The translations under genes were made by a program, and so were the position numbers. Positions 1-9,376 of a stretch of 64,000 nucleotides of DNA are shown in pieces. How positions within the stretch are numbered: the first letter of the stretch is position 1; each line of letters starts with the position of its first letter. The notes below the pieces were generated by a model, which was not told where the DNA came from, searched no databases, and was given only the letters and a program-made list of their open reading frames with translations. The stretch comes from Sandaracinus sp. (GTDB taxonomy: Bacteria > Myxococcota_A > Polyangia > Polyangiales > Houyiibacteriaceae). The stretch is from positions 16,909-80,908 of the forward strand of contig PABA01000028.1 of NCBI GenBank assembly GCA_002699025.1, written 5' to 3'.

Positions 1-664
1 ACGCGATCTCCTCGGGCTCTCCGAGGCGGCCCAGCGGCGTGCGGCTGAGCAGCGCCCGCTGCTTCTCGGGGTCGTCGTTCACCTGCCGGACCATCTCCGT
101 GCCGATGGACCCGGGGCCGATGGCGTTGACCCGGATCCCGTGAGGCGCGAGCGCCAGCGCCTCCACCTTCGTGAGCTGGGCGAGGCCGCCCTTGGCCACG
201 ACGTAGGGCGCGATGGCCGGGATGGCCAAGACCGCGTTCACCGAGGACATGTTGATGATCGTGCCCCCCTCCCCCTGGGCCTTCATCTGCCGCCCCGCCG
301 CCTGGCCGAGGAGGAAGGCGCCCTTGAGGTTCACGCGGATCGACTCGTCGAAGTCCTCCTCGGACAGCTCGAGGAAGTCACCGGCGCGCACGATCGCGGC
401 GTTGGCCACCGCGCAGTCCAGCCGCCCGAAACGCGCGACGGTCGCCGCGACGAGGGCATCGACGGCGGCCTTGTCGCCCGCGTCGCTCTTCTCGAAGCAC
501 GCCTCGCCGCCGGCGTCCCGGATGGCTGCCGCCGCGGCCTCGCCTTCCTCGAGGACGTCCCCGAGCACGACCTTCGCTCCCTCCCGGGCGAAGCGCTCCG
601 CCACCGCGCGACCGATCCCCCGAGCGGCGCCCGTGACGATCGCGACCTGGTTCTGCATGCGCAT
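1..664 (-). CDS. Short-chain dehydrogenase/reductase (3' end cut by window edge)
   Basis: NAD(P)-dependent oxidoreductase of the classical SDR family; substrate unknown. The N-terminus reads MRMQNQVAIVTGAARGIGRA, giving the TGxxxGIG cofactor motif of a Rossmann fold. Further on come the NAA structural motif, the catalytic Ser in NMSS, and YVVAK carrying the Tyr-Lys pair. The C-terminal substrate-binding part lies beyond position 1. Two in-frame ATGs exist (664 and 658); I chose the outer one, and 658 is equally plausible. The gene faces away from the rightward gene at 853. Family assignment is firm; specificity (3-oxoacyl-ACP reductase-like or other) cannot be told. Confidence 0.85.
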   Translation of the reverse strand, partial: MRMQNQVAIVTGAARGIGRAVAERFAREGAKVVLGDVLEEGEAAAAAIRDAGGEACFEKSDAGDKAAVDALVAATVARFGRLDCAVANAAIVRAGDFLELSEEDFDESIRVNLKGAFLLGQAAGRQMKAQGEGGTIINMSSVNAVLAIPAIAPYVVAKGGLAQLTKVEALALAPHGIRVNAIGPGSIGTEMVRQVNDDPEKQRALLSRTPLGRLGEPEEIA

Positions 665-852
665 GCGGTCGTGCTAACAATTCGCCCGGCGGCGATCCAC
701 GCCCAACCTCCTCGGCCCTCCCCCAGCGAGGGCCCTCTCGGAGGCAAAGGGGGGCATACCCTCGGATCGGTCATCTCCGATTCACCTTCGTTCGCGCGGA
801 GGCTCCGCCGCTGGGGGGCCCGGCACCCGTGCGGCGAACGAGTGAGAGAACG

Positions 853-1521
853 ATGACCGAGAAGAAGGATCTGAAGAAGCGCGTCCGCGCGCGGATGGCG
901 AAGACCGGCGAATCCTACGCGGCGGCCCGCGCCCAGCTGCTGGCCAAGCGGGAGCCGAAGCCCGCGGAGTACGCCGAGCTCGCGGGGATGAGCGACGAAG
1001 CGGTCCGGAAGAAGACCGGCAAGACCTGGGCCGAGTGGGTCCAGGCGCTCGACGCCATGGACGCCCGGTCCATGGGCCACCGCGACATCGCCAAGGCGGT
1101 CGGCGAGCGTTGGCCGGCCCTCGGCGGCTGGTGGGCTCAGACCGTGACCGTGGGCTACGAGCGGATCCGGGGGCTGCGCGCGAAGGGCCAGCGGCGGACG
1201 ACCAAGCTCTTCGACGCCCACAAGAGCCGGACCTTTCCCGTGCCGGTGGCCCAGCTCTACGCTGCCTTCGGCGCGCGGCTGCGTAGGCGCTGGCTCGGCG
1301 AGGTGGAGCTGACCATCCGCACCTCGAAGAAGAACCGGTCCATGCGCATCAGCTGGCCCGACGGCACCAGCGTGAACGCCTGGTTCACCGACAAGGGGCC
1401 GCAGAAGAGCAGCGTCGCGATCCAGCACACGAAGCTGGCGAGCGTCGCCGACGTGAAGCGGGCGAAGGAAGCGTGGGCCGCGCGCTTCGACCGACTGCGG
1501 GTCCTGCTCACGGGGAAGTGA
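853..1521 (+). CDS. DUF4287-like / SRPBCC-like protein
   Basis: 222-residue soluble protein, probably three parts. Residues 1-30 are a basic helix (KKRVRARMAKTGESYAAARA). Residues ~50-110 carry a TGKTWAEWVQALD...HRDIAKAV...WWAQ pattern resembling DUF4287. The C-terminal ~100 residues (RTFPVPVAQLYAAF to FDRLRVLL) have the look of a START/SRPBCC beta-rich domain with an ISWPDGTSVNAWFTDKG stretch. The start was set at the ATG at 853, after GAGAGAACG, rather than an ATG 24 bases upstream that lacks a ribosome-binding site. Biochemical role is unknown. Stands alone, followed by a strong hairpin. Confidence 0.7.
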   Translation: MTEKKDLKKRVRARMAKTGESYAAARAQLLAKREPKPAEYAELAGMSDEAVRKKTGKTWAEWVQALDAMDARSMGHRDIAKAVGERWPALGGWWAQTVTVGYERIRGLRAKGQRRTTKLFDAHKSRTFPVPVAQLYAAFGARLRRRWLGEVELTIRTSKKNRSMRISWPDGTSVNAWFTDKGPQKSSVAIQHTKLASVADVKRAKEAWAARFDRLRVLLTGK

Positions 1522-1524
1522 GGC

Positions 1525-1557
1525 GAGGAGCCGCTGCCGCCGCGGCGGCGGCTCCTC
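1525..1557 (+). terminator. Hairpin terminator after the DUF4287-like gene
   Basis: GAGGAGCCGC (1525-1534) pairs with GCGGCTCCTC (1548-1557) around a GC-rich loop, directly after the stop at 1521. There is no T tract, which is common in this window. Position and stem support termination. Confidence 0.55.
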
Positions 1558-1750
1558 CCACGCTCCTCCGGGGCGCCCTTCGAAGGGGACCGCGACGACC
1601 TCGGAGCGACAGCACACGAGTGCAGAGAGCGCCCCCCGTCGACGCCGCATCCGCCCCGCAGCCGGGCCGCGCGGAGCCGTGTTCGTCTCCGTGGAAGCCG
1701 GCCCGCGCGACCCGGGAGGAGCGAGCACCGAGAGCCCCGCTGGGGCGCAC

Positions 1751-1794
1751 ACGAAGAAGCGGCGCCGGGGTCCCCCCCGACGCCGCCTCTTCGT
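1751..1794 (-). terminator. Terminator of the prs-rplI operon
   Basis: ACGAAGAAGCGGCG (1751-1764) is complementary to CGCCGCCTCTTCGT (1781-1794) with one mismatch, forming a long hairpin ~30 bases beyond the rplI stop. The stem is nearly symmetric and could also stop rightward transcripts. The rest of the 300-base spacer 1522-1822 shows nothing recognisable. Confidence 0.6.
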
Positions 1795-1822
1795 CACGCC
1801 GCGCGGGCGTGGCCGGCGCGCC

Positions 1823-2296
1823 TCAGGCGGCCGTCTTGACCTCGAGCTTGACGGGCACCTCGACGCCGGCGACGAGCTGGATCGTCACCTCGTAGGAGCC
1901 CGTCTGCTTGATGGGCTCCTCGGGGAGGATGACCTGCTTCTTGTCGATGTCCGTGATGCCGCGGACCTCGAGGGCCTGCATGATGTCGGCCACGCTGACG
2001 GCACCGAAGAGCTTTCCGGTGTCCATGTCGGCGACCTGCTTGGCCACGTGGAGCTCGACGCCGTCGAACTTCTTCGCGGCCTCCTGCGCGGCCTCGCGCA
2101 TCTTCTCGAGCCGCTGGAGGGCGAGGGCCTTCTCGTGCTCGATCTGCTTGACGTTCTCGCGCGAGGCGATGACCGCCTTGCCGCGCGGGATGAGGAAGTT
2201 CCGGGCGAACCCCGGGCGGACGCGCACGACGTCGCCGGAGAGGCCCAGATTGTCGACGTCCTTCTTGAGGACTACCTGCACGTGTCGCTTCGCCAT
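1823..2296 (-). CDS. rplI: 50S ribosomal protein L9
   Basis: Large-subunit protein L9, 157 residues (family ~150). The N-terminal RNA-binding lobe begins MAKRHVQVVLKKDVDNLG and contains the conserved GxVxxVxxGFARNFLIPRG pattern (GDVVRVRPGFARNFLIPRGK). A long connecting helix (residues ~40-75) and the C-terminal domain with KLFGAVSVADI follow. Start at the ATG at 2296; an upstream in-frame start would add only four residues. It is the last gene of the operon, 4 bases after rpsR, so translation is probably coupled. Confidence 0.96.
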   Translation of the reverse strand: MAKRHVQVVLKKDVDNLGLSGDVVRVRPGFARNFLIPRGKAVIASRENVKQIEHEKALALQRLEKMREAAQEAAKKFDGVELHVAKQVADMDTGKLFGAVSVADIMQALEVRGITDIDKKQVILPEEPIKQTGSYEVTIQLVAGVEVPVKLEVKTAA

Positions 2297-2300
2297 GGCG

Positions 2301-2613
2301 TCAACCAATCACCGTGTAGGGCAGCAGCGCGATGTTGCGCGCGCGCTTCACGGCCAGGGTCAGCTCGCGCTGCTGCACGGCCGACAGACCGCTGATGCGG
2401 CGCGGCACGATCTTGCCGCGATCCGTCAGGAAGTAACGGAGCTGCTGCGGGTCCTTGTAGTCGAAGCGGAAGCCGATCTCCTGCGTGAAGGACGGCGCCT
2501 TCTTGCGGCCACCCCGGCGCCGGCGAATGCCGAGCGGGTCGGCGTCGGCGCGCCCCTCACGGATGACGGTGCCCTTCGTGACCTCGTCGTCGGAGGCCTG
2601 GGTCTGCTGCTCG

Positions 2614-2621
<8 letters not shown>
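2301..2621 (-). CDS. rpsR: 30S ribosomal protein S18
   Basis: Small-subunit protein S18, 106 residues, longer than the ~75-residue E. coli form because of an N-terminal extension ([14 protein letters not shown], then a basic RRRRGG patch). The conserved core [19 protein letters not shown]...[30 protein letters not shown] is all present. There is no CXXC zinc motif. Its ATG overlaps the rpsF stop by 8 bases, so the two are translationally coupled; S6 and S18 bind the ribosome as a pair. The usual ssb gene between them is absent. Confidence 0.95.
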
Positions 2622-3303
<682 letters not shown>

Positions 3304-3426
3304 GGATTCCTCCCGGGGTTGCCCCGGCATCGCGCCGGAGCGAGGAAAAAGTTGGGGTCGGGTCTCCCCGACCGGGTCGCTGCTCTTAGCTCGGGCCTCG
3401 CGGCCCCGCAAGCGCTTTCGGGCCCC

Positions 3427-3990
3427 TCAGCCCTTGCGAGGGAAGGCCCGCTGGGCCGCCTCGGGGCCGTCGGCGACGACCGCCAGCACACGCTCGGCCG
3501 CCCCGTCGAGGACGGCGTCGAGCTCCTCCTGCTCGTGCTGCGCGAAGTCCGAGAGCACGTGCGCGTGCACGCCGCCGTGGGGCGGCCGCCCGATACCGAC
3601 GCGGACGCGCACGAAGCCCGGGCCCCCCGCGTGCTGCACGACGCTCTTCAAGCCGTTGTGGCCCGCGGTCCCGCCCCCGACCTTGATGCGCAGGGCGCCG
3701 AAGGGCAGGTCGAGCTCGTCGTGCACGACGAGGACGTCCTCGAGCGGGACGCGGAAGAAGCGCATGGCCTGCTGCACGCTGCGCCCGGAGCGGTTCATGA
3801 AGGTCATGGGCGCGAGGAGCACCAGGTCCTCGCCGGCGTGGCGCACCTTCGTGAAGCGGCCGTCGAACTTGGCGCGGAAGGTGGTCGCGCCGAGGCGCTC
3901 GACCAGCCGCTCGAGGACCATGAAGCCCACGTTGTGGCGCTGGCCCGCGTGCTCGGGGCCGGGGTTTCCGAGGCCGACGACGAGATGCAT
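3427..3990 (-). CDS. pth: Peptidyl-tRNA hydrolase
   Basis: Releases tRNA from peptidyl-tRNA that has dropped off the ribosome. 187 residues, standard length. The N-terminus [20 protein letters not shown] carries the substrate-binding Asn and the catalytic His (RHNVGF). Also present are [23 protein letters not shown] and [12 protein letters not shown]. Start at ATG 3990; longer in-frame extension upstream is Arg/Ser-rich and unlike the family. Sits between rplY and rpsF on the same strand, a common bacterial arrangement with prs upstream. Confidence 0.95.
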   Translation of the reverse strand: MHLVVGLGNPGPEHAGQRHNVGFMVLERLVERLGATTFRAKFDGRFTKVRHAGEDLVLLAPMTFMNRSGRSVQQAMRFFRVPLEDVLVVHDELDLPFGALRIKVGGGTAGHNGLKSVVQHAGGPGFVRVRVGIGRPPHGGVHAHVLSDFAQHEQEELDAVLDGAAERVLAVVADGPEAAQRAFPRKG

Positions 3991-4102
3991 GGGGGACCGA
4001 TCCTTCGAGGCGGCGCGGGACACGAAGGCGACGACGTCGCTCCGCTCGGACGAGGGGTCTGCGAGGGTGACGGGGTCGGGCCGCCTCGCCCCGGGACCCG
4101 AC

Positions 4103-4214
4103 ACCCGAAACGACACCGCCGAAACGACACGGCCCGAAACGACACCGGGGCCCCCGCATCACGGAAGCCCCGGCGTCTCTCGAGCGGCGTCTCTCGAGCC
4201 GTGTCTCTCGAGCG
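4103..4214. repeat. Two 14-15-bp tandem repeats between rplY and pth
   Basis: Three copies of a unit with core CCGAAACGACAC lie at ~4103-4148. Three copies of a 14-base unit with core GTCTCTCGAGC start at 4175, 4189 and 4203. Both sit in the 233-base rplY-pth spacer, so they are transcribed in the operon leader of pth if the operon is continuous. No open frame or stable terminator is evident. Confidence 0.7.
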
Positions 4215-4223
4215 GTGGGGCGG

Positions 4224-4850
4224 TCAGGCCTCGGCGGCGGGAGCGGCCTCACCCGCGGCTTCGGCCTCCTTGGCCTCCTTCTCCGCGAGCCGCTTCGCGC
4301 GGCGGTCCTCGCCGACGAGCACGAGCGAGAGCTCGGGCGGCAGCGTGATCTCGCCGGCCTCGAGCGCGACGTCGCCCACCGAGAGCGTCTCGAACATGTC
4401 GAGCTTCGAGACGTCGACCTCGATGAAGGCGGGGATCTTGGTCGGCGTGGTCTTCACCGGCACCGAGCGGCGCGTCTGCGTGAGCATGCCGCCCTTCACG
4501 ACGCCGATGGGGCGCCCCTTCGTCTTGAAGGGCACGTCCACGGTCACGACCGTGTCCTCGGTCACGCGGTAGAAGTCCGCGTGGAGGAGCTCCCGGGAGA
4601 CCGGCTCGACGGTGAGGTCCCGGACCATCGCCAGGTCGGTCTTCCCGTCGTACTCGATCTCGAAGAGCGTGTTGCGGCCCAGCGGCCCCCGGAGGTGGCG
4701 CTCGAGCGCAACCGGGTCCACCGTCAGCGGCGTCGGCTCGAGCCCCGGACCGTAGTAAACGGCCGGGAGCTTCCCCTGAGCGCGCAACCGACGAGCGGGC
4801 CCCTTTCCGCGCGCGGCGCGGACCTCAGCCTGCAGCGTCTGCTTTTCCAT
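4224..4850 (-). CDS. rplY: 50S ribosomal protein L25 (CTC form)
   Basis: 5S rRNA-binding protein L25 of the long general-stress CTC type, 208 residues. The N-terminal domain (1-90) shows AEVRAARGKGPARRLRAQGKLPAVYYG and the RDLTVEPVSRELLHADFYRV motif. The C-terminal beta domain has VPFKTKGRPIGVVKGGMLTQ and IPAFIEVDVSKLD. It ends in an Ala/Glu-rich tail. ATG at 4850 follows a GAGAAGAA-like site. Lies downstream of prs on the same strand, the usual order. Confidence 0.95.
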   Translation of the reverse strand: MEKQTLQAEVRAARGKGPARRLRAQGKLPAVYYGPGLEPTPLTVDPVALERHLRGPLGRNTLFEIEYDGKTDLAMVRDLTVEPVSRELLHADFYRVTEDTVVTVDVPFKTKGRPIGVVKGGMLTQTRRSVPVKTTPTKIPAFIEVDVSKLDMFETLSVGDVALEAGEITLPPELSLVLVGEDRRAKRLAEKEAKEAEAAGEAAPAAEA

Positions 4851-5004
4851 CGTTCTTCTTCTCCTGTTCCGCCTCGGACGGGCGGGCCGGTGTCGATGAC
4901 ACCTCCGGCGCCGCGCCGCAAGACGAAAGCGGCCCCCGCGGGCCGACGCCGAGCACCGGTCTCGACGCGCGGAGTCGACGACCGAGCTCCGGGTCGCGAG
5001 CGGC

Positions 5005-5955
5005 TCAGACGAAGAGGGAGGAGACCGAGTCGCTGTGGTGGATCCGCTTGATCGCCTCGCCGAGGAGCCGGGCCACCGAGAGCACCCGGTACTTCGGGTT
5101 GCCCTCCGCGCCCGGGGGCAGCGGGATGGTGTCCGTCGTGATGATCTCCTCGAGGGGCGAGTCCTCGATCCGATCGAGGGCCGGCCCGGAGAGCACCGCG
5201 TGGGTGGCCGCCGCGAAGATGCGCTTGGCGCCGTGCTCCTTCAGGGCGCGCGCTGCGTTCGTGATCGTGCCCGCGGTGTCGATGATGTCGTCGAGGAGCA
5301 CGCAGTCCCGATCCTGCACGTCGCCGATGATGTGCATGATCTCCGAGACGTTCGCCTTCGGGCGCCGCTTGTCGATGATCGCCAGCTCCGCCCCGACCCG
5401 CTTGGCGTAGGCGCGTGTGCGCTCGACGCCGCCCGCGTCCGGAGAGACGAAGACCGGCGCGAGCTCGCTGCCGCGGAAGCGCGGCTTGAGGTGCTCGAGG
5501 AAGACCGGCATCGCGAAGAGGTGATCGAAGGGCACGTTGAAGAAGCCCTGGATCTGCCCCGCGTGGAGATCCATCGCGACCACGCGGTCGATGCCCGACG
5601 CGCTCATCAGGTCGGCGACGAGCTTCGCCGTGATGGGCGTCCGGGGCGCGCTCTTCCGATCCTGCCGCGCGTAGCCGTAGTAGGGCACGACGGCCGTGAT
5701 GGAGCCGGCCGAGGCGCGCTTGAGCGCGTCGGTCATGACGAGCAGCTCCATCAGGTGATCGTTCACCGGGTTGCACGTCGGCTGGATCACGTAGACGTCG
5801 ACGCCGCGGACGTTCTCCTTGATCTCCGCGAAGACCTCTCCGTCGGAGAAGCGGGCGATCTTCGCCCGACCGAGCGGCATCTCCAGGTAGCGAACGATGG
5901 CCTCGGCCAGGGGGACGTTCGCGTTACCCGAGAACACGCAAGTGGACTTGAACAC
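5005..5955 (-). CDS. prs: Ribose-phosphate pyrophosphokinase
   Basis: Makes PRPP from ribose 5-phosphate and ATP, feeding purine, pyrimidine, His and Trp synthesis. 316 residues, the normal length. Visible are [10 protein letters not shown] at the N-terminus, the SDGE motif, the flexible-loop [10 protein letters not shown], the divalent-metal/PRPP segment [15 protein letters not shown], and the PRPP-binding loop [13 protein letters not shown] start at GTG 5955 because GAGGAGG lies just upstream; frames further up show no family similarity. First gene of the translation operon. Confidence 0.95.
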   Translation of the reverse strand: MFKSTCVFSGNANVPLAEAIVRYLEMPLGRAKIARFSDGEVFAEIKENVRGVDVYVIQPTCNPVNDHLMELLVMTDALKRASAGSITAVVPYYGYARQDRKSAPRTPITAKLVADLMSASGIDRVVAMDLHAGQIQGFFNVPFDHLFAMPVFLEHLKPRFRGSELAPVFVSPDAGGVERTRAYAKRVGAELAIIDKRRPKANVSEIMHIIGDVQDRDCVLLDDIIDTAGTITNAARALKEHGAKRIFAAATHAVLSGPALDRIEDSPLEEIITTDTIPLPPGAEGNPKYRVLSVARLLGEAIKRIHHSDSVSSLFV

Positions 5956-6480
5956 GACGCCCTCCTCGATCCATCCACCGCGGCCGGCTCGAAGCCCGTC
6001 AGGGGCTCCGCCACGCCCGCGAACGGGCGCGAAATAGCAATGCGTCTTCGGGGTGTCAAACCAGATCCAGGTGAGGCGCGAACGGCGGCCGACGGATCGC
6101 GACGGATCGCCTCGGCGGGCGAGACGATCGCCTCCCCGGGACGTCGACGCGGACCTTCGCGGGACGTCCGGGAGAGCGCGGCCGATCGCCTCGAGGGCGC
6201 GCGCGATCGCCTCCGACGTGCTCGCCAACACCGCGACGACACTGCGCTTTGCGAACTCGGGTCACCCGTGGATCGACCGCCCTCGGCGGGGGATCAGGGC
6301 GCGCGGGCGGGGGCGCGCTCGGTAGCCGGAGGCCCAGGCTTTTCGTGACAAGGGCCCCGCGGGCGTTGCACTCGAGGTCAAAGCTCCGCAATGTCGGCGC
6401 CGCGCCGATGGGGAGGTGGCGGCCACGTGCGGAGCGCGTACCCGCTTCTCCCCCGAGCGCTCGACTCCCGCGGAGGACCG
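5956..6480. other. Gene-free divergent spacer between prs and the XRE regulator
   Basis: 525 bases between two genes reading away from each other, so it should hold both promoters, but I cannot pick convincing -35/-10 pairs. It contains several copies of GATCGCCTC (~6107-6210) in a GC-rich context. No tRNA folds from the TCGAAGCCC stretch near 5987 and no credible open frame is present. Confidence 0.4.
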
Positions 6481-7305
6481 ATGACCGACGGACCGATGAA
6501 CGACACCGTCACTCTCGTCACGGATCGACCTGGCTTCGTTCCGCTCTGGCGTGACGCGCTCGACAAGCACGGCTTCGAGCTGCGGGTCTGTGGCTTCGAG
6601 GAGCTGGGCGGGCTCGCCCTGCGCCACCAGGCGGTGGTCTTCGACGCGGCGAGCGACGAGCTCGACGAGGACGATCTCCTCACCGGCGTGAGCTTCGCGC
6701 GCGCCGCCGGCGCCCTGCCCTGGGTCCACAGCGAAGACGACGTCGAGGACATCGTCGAGGAGATCTGCTTCGGCCGCATCACGCGCAGCGACGAAGACGT
6801 CGAGCGCGTGGCCCGCACGCTCGCGCGGCGCCTCGACCGGAGCCGCGGGCGACGCTTCGAGTTCGTGACCGTCTCTCCGCGCGACGGTGACGTGCTCGCG
6901 GTGCTCGGCGACGGCGAGTCCGCCCTGCTGAAGCGCCCGGTGAGCTCGGAGGACGACGGCTCGGACATCGTGGCGATCTCGCTCGCGGAGGACGCCATGC
7001 GCGCCTCCCTCGAGCTCGCCTCCGGGCAGACCTTCGACCTGCACGCCTCCAGCGTCGCGCCCCGCTCGACCGGTAACGGCGCCGGCGCGCAGATCCCCAT
7101 CGACGGCGCGCGGCTCGGCGCGCGGCTCCGCGAGCTCCGCCTCGAGGCCGGCCTCACGCAGGCCGAGCTCGCGCGGCGCACGGGTATCCATCGCCCGAAC
7201 ATCGCGCGCGTCGAGGCGGGCCGGCACACGCCGAGCCTCGAGACGCTCGCCCGGCTCGCAGGCGCCATCGGCGTGCCGACGACCCGCGTCCTCTCCGAGG
7301 ACTGA
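6481..7305 (+). CDS. XRE-family regulator with N-terminal receiver-like region
   Basis: 274-residue predicted DNA-binding protein. The C-terminal ~60 residues (LGARLRELRLEAGLTQAELA, then RTGIHRPNIARVEAGRHTPS) are a canonical Cro/C1 helix-turn-helix. The first ~120 residues (VTLVTDRPGFVPLWRDALDKHG; AVVFDAASDELDEDDLL) look like a degenerate receiver-type alpha/beta fold without a clear phosphoacceptor Asp. The ATG at 6481 is preceded by GGAGGACC, which decides the start over an ATG at 6391. Monocistronic, with a hairpin downstream. Target genes unknown. Confidence 0.8.
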   Translation: MTDGPMNDTVTLVTDRPGFVPLWRDALDKHGFELRVCGFEELGGLALRHQAVVFDAASDELDEDDLLTGVSFARAAGALPWVHSEDDVEDIVEEICFGRITRSDEDVERVARTLARRLDRSRGRRFEFVTVSPRDGDVLAVLGDGESALLKRPVSSEDDGSDIVAISLAEDAMRASLELASGQTFDLHASSVAPRSTGNGAGAQIPIDGARLGARLRELRLEAGLTQAELARRTGIHRPNIARVEAGRHTPSLETLARLAGAIGVPTTRVLSED

Positions 7306-7328
7306 GGGCAGGGCCCACGACGCTCGCG

Positions 7329-7358
7329 ACGCGGGGCGCTCCTTCGGGGCGCCCCGTC
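7329..7358 (+). terminator. Hairpin after the XRE regulator
   Basis: CGGGGCGC (7332-7339) pairs with GCGCCCCG (7349-7356) around a TCCTTCGGG loop, ~30 bases after the stop at 7305. Confidence 0.5.
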
Positions 7359-7427
7359 CTCGTTGGAGCGCCGGCTCGTTGGAGGGGTGTGCTTTCGGCC
7401 CCGTCGCGTCGGGGGCATCATCGGAGC

Positions 7428-8297
7428 ATGATCGAGGTCGATCCGAAGCGCGCGCCGGCCGAGCCGCGCGACGCCGCCACCGTGCTGGTCCTCCGCGACG
7501 CCGCCGGGGGCGGCTTCGAGGTGTTCATGGTCCGCCGCCACGGCAAGAGCGGCTTCATGGCCGGCGCCCACGTCTTCCCCGGAGGGAAGCTGGACGACGC
7601 CGATCGGGACCCGGCGCTCCTCACCCGCGCGCTCGGCCGCTCGGCCGAGGAGTGCGCGGCGGCCCTGGGGGAGGACGACGCGCCCACGGCGGCCGGCCTC
7701 TTCGCGGCAGCGATCCGCGAGACCTTCGAGGAGGCCGGGGTGCTCCTGGCCGAGGGCGTCGAGCCGGCCGAGCGGCCGGCGCTCCACGCGGCACGAGAGG
7801 CCCTCCAGCGCGGCGAGCGGACGCTCCTCTCCGTCGCCGAGGAGCTCGATCTTCGACCGCGCTTCGACGCGCTCGTGCCCCAGGCGCGCTGGATCACGCC
7901 CGTGGTCGAGCCGCGCCGCTACGACACCCGCTTCTTCCTCGCCGACGCGCCGCCCGCGCAGGAGGCTGCGCACGATCGACGCGAGACCACCGCGGGGGAG
8001 TGGCTCGGCCCGGGCGCCGCCCTCGACGCAGAGCGCGAGGGGCGGATCTCGCTCCCGCCTCCCACCTACCGGACGCTCCAGTGGCTCGCCGAGTTCGACA
8101 CGGCCGACGCCGCCCTCGCGGCCGCCCGCGAGCGCACGCCGCCGACCCTCCAGCCCGTCTTCCACGACCCGGGCGATGGCGCCTTCGTGCTCGCGCTCCC
8201 GGGCGACCCGCTCCACCCGGTGAGCGAGCCGGCCTTCGCCGGGCCGACGCGCTTCGTCCTCGAGAAGGGCCGCTGGTGGGCCCGCGACGGCCGCTGA
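7428..8297 (+). CDS. NUDT19-type Nudix hydrolase
   Basis: Predicted pyrophosphohydrolase of 289 residues. AHVFPGGKLDDAD is followed ~40 residues later by IRETFEEAGVLLAEG, the REUXEEXGU half of the Nudix box. The two halves of the box are thus separated by an insert, as in NUDT19-type CoA/acyl-CoA diphosphatases; the Glu at the GX5E position is not seen. C-terminal region has WITPVVEPRRYDTRFFLA, also typical of this group. Start at ATG 7428; an alternative at 7389 adds 13 unremarkable residues. Substrate is inferred only from subgroup. Confidence 0.82.
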   Translation: MIEVDPKRAPAEPRDAATVLVLRDAAGGGFEVFMVRRHGKSGFMAGAHVFPGGKLDDADRDPALLTRALGRSAEECAAALGEDDAPTAAGLFAAAIRETFEEAGVLLAEGVEPAERPALHAAREALQRGERTLLSVAEELDLRPRFDALVPQARWITPVVEPRRYDTRFFLADAPPAQEAAHDRRETTAGEWLGPGAALDAEREGRISLPPPTYRTLQWLAEFDTADAALAAARERTPPTLQPVFHDPGDGAFVLALPGDPLHPVSEPAFAGPTRFVLEKGRWWARDGR

Positions 8298-8473
8298 CGC
8301 GCGCGACGCCAACGACCGCGAAGCGACGACTGACTGCGAGCGCGACGACGGCGAACGCTCGCCGCTCCGGCTCGCGGACCGGCCCGCCACCCCCGGACTC
8401 GAGCGGGCGGCTCTCGGAGCCAGGTTCCCTTCGACCGAGCAGCTCCGCGAGCGCCGGGCCGCCCGGTCGCCGA

Positions 8474-9286
8474 TCAGCCGCCGATGATCTCGCCGCCGTC
8501 GACGTAGATCGTGTTCCCCGTGATCCAGCGGGTGGCCGGCGTGGCGAGGGCGATCATCGCGTCGGCCACGTCCTCGGTGGTCGTGAGGCGGCCGTAGGGG
8601 TTCCGCTTCTTCGCCGACTCGATCATCTCGTCCGAGCCGGGGATCTTCCGGAGCGCCGGCGTGTCGGTGACGCCCGCGCAGAGCGCGTTGGCCGTGATGC
8701 CCCGCGGCGCCAGCTCGTAGGCGAGCTGCCGCACATGCGACTCGAGGGCGCACTTGGCGGCGCTCACGGCGCCGTAGCCGGGCCAGACGGAGGTGCTCCC
8801 GGCCGAGGTCATGGCGAAGATGCGCGCGCCCTCCGCGAGGAGGTCCCGGCGGAGCAGATCCTGCACCCAGTAGAGGAGGCTGTGGGCCATGACGTCGAGG
8901 GTCATGTCCATGTTCGCCTTGGTGATGACCGCCCCACCCTCCTCATCCCAATACGGGCGGAGCGTGCCGAAGGCGAGCGAGTGCATCAGCACCTTCACCT
9001 TCTCGCCCCGGCCGTCGAGCTCTTCCTTCAGCGCGTCGAGCGTGGCGTTGCGCTTCTTCTCGTCGGCGGCGTTCGTGTTGAAGAAGCGCGACTCGCGGCC
9101 CTTCTCCGCGATCTGCGCCTCGATCTCCTTCACGTGCGCGAGGCCAGCGCGCCGGTCGAGGTGCACGCCGGCGATGTCCATGCCCGCGCCGGCCAGCCCG
9201 AGGGCCGCCGCTTCGCCGAAGCCGCTCGAGGCACCGAGGATGAGGGCCCAGCCGTCCAGGCCGAGGAGGTCCTTTTCGTCGCTCAT
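8474..9286 (-). CDS. Enoyl-ACP reductase-like SDR (FabI/FabL type)
   Basis: 270-residue NAD(P)H-dependent SDR. LILGASSGFGEA is the cofactor loop, and MHSLAFG corresponds to the FabI HS(I/L)A segment. YGAVSAAK gives the Y-X6-K spacing that distinguishes enoyl-ACP reductases from classical Y-X3-K SDRs. GITANALCAG and GNTIYVDGG close the fold. It likely reduces enoyl thioesters in fatty-acid synthesis, but the cofactor loop differs from canonical FabI (no SIAxxxA), so a related reductase is possible. ATG at 9286 was chosen; longer frames upstream are Arg-rich noise. Divergent from the next gene. Confidence 0.8.
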   Translation of the reverse strand: MSDEKDLLGLDGWALILGASSGFGEAAALGLAGAGMDIAGVHLDRRAGLAHVKEIEAQIAEKGRESRFFNTNAADEKKRNATLDALKEELDGRGEKVKVLMHSLAFGTLRPYWDEEGGAVITKANMDMTLDVMAHSLLYWVQDLLRRDLLAEGARIFAMTSAGSTSVWPGYGAVSAAKCALESHVRQLAYELAPRGITANALCAGVTDTPALRKIPGSDEMIESAKKRNPYGRLTTTEDVADAMIALATPATRWITGNTIYVDGGEIIGG

Positions 9287-9376
9287 GGCGGGCGACGCTA
9301 CCGCCGATGCCCCCGCCCGCAAACCGAAAGGCGCGTCGGAATGCATCTCGGCGCCGATTCCGTATGGTGAAGCACC

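Noticed and set aside
3386..4252. Arg-rich minus-strand frame overlapping pth
   Set aside because: Wrong-frame shadow of pth; no family resemblance.
5970..6040. tRNA suggested by a TCGAAGCCC stretch
   Set aside because: The flanking bases do not form a T stem and no acceptor or anticodon arm can be built.
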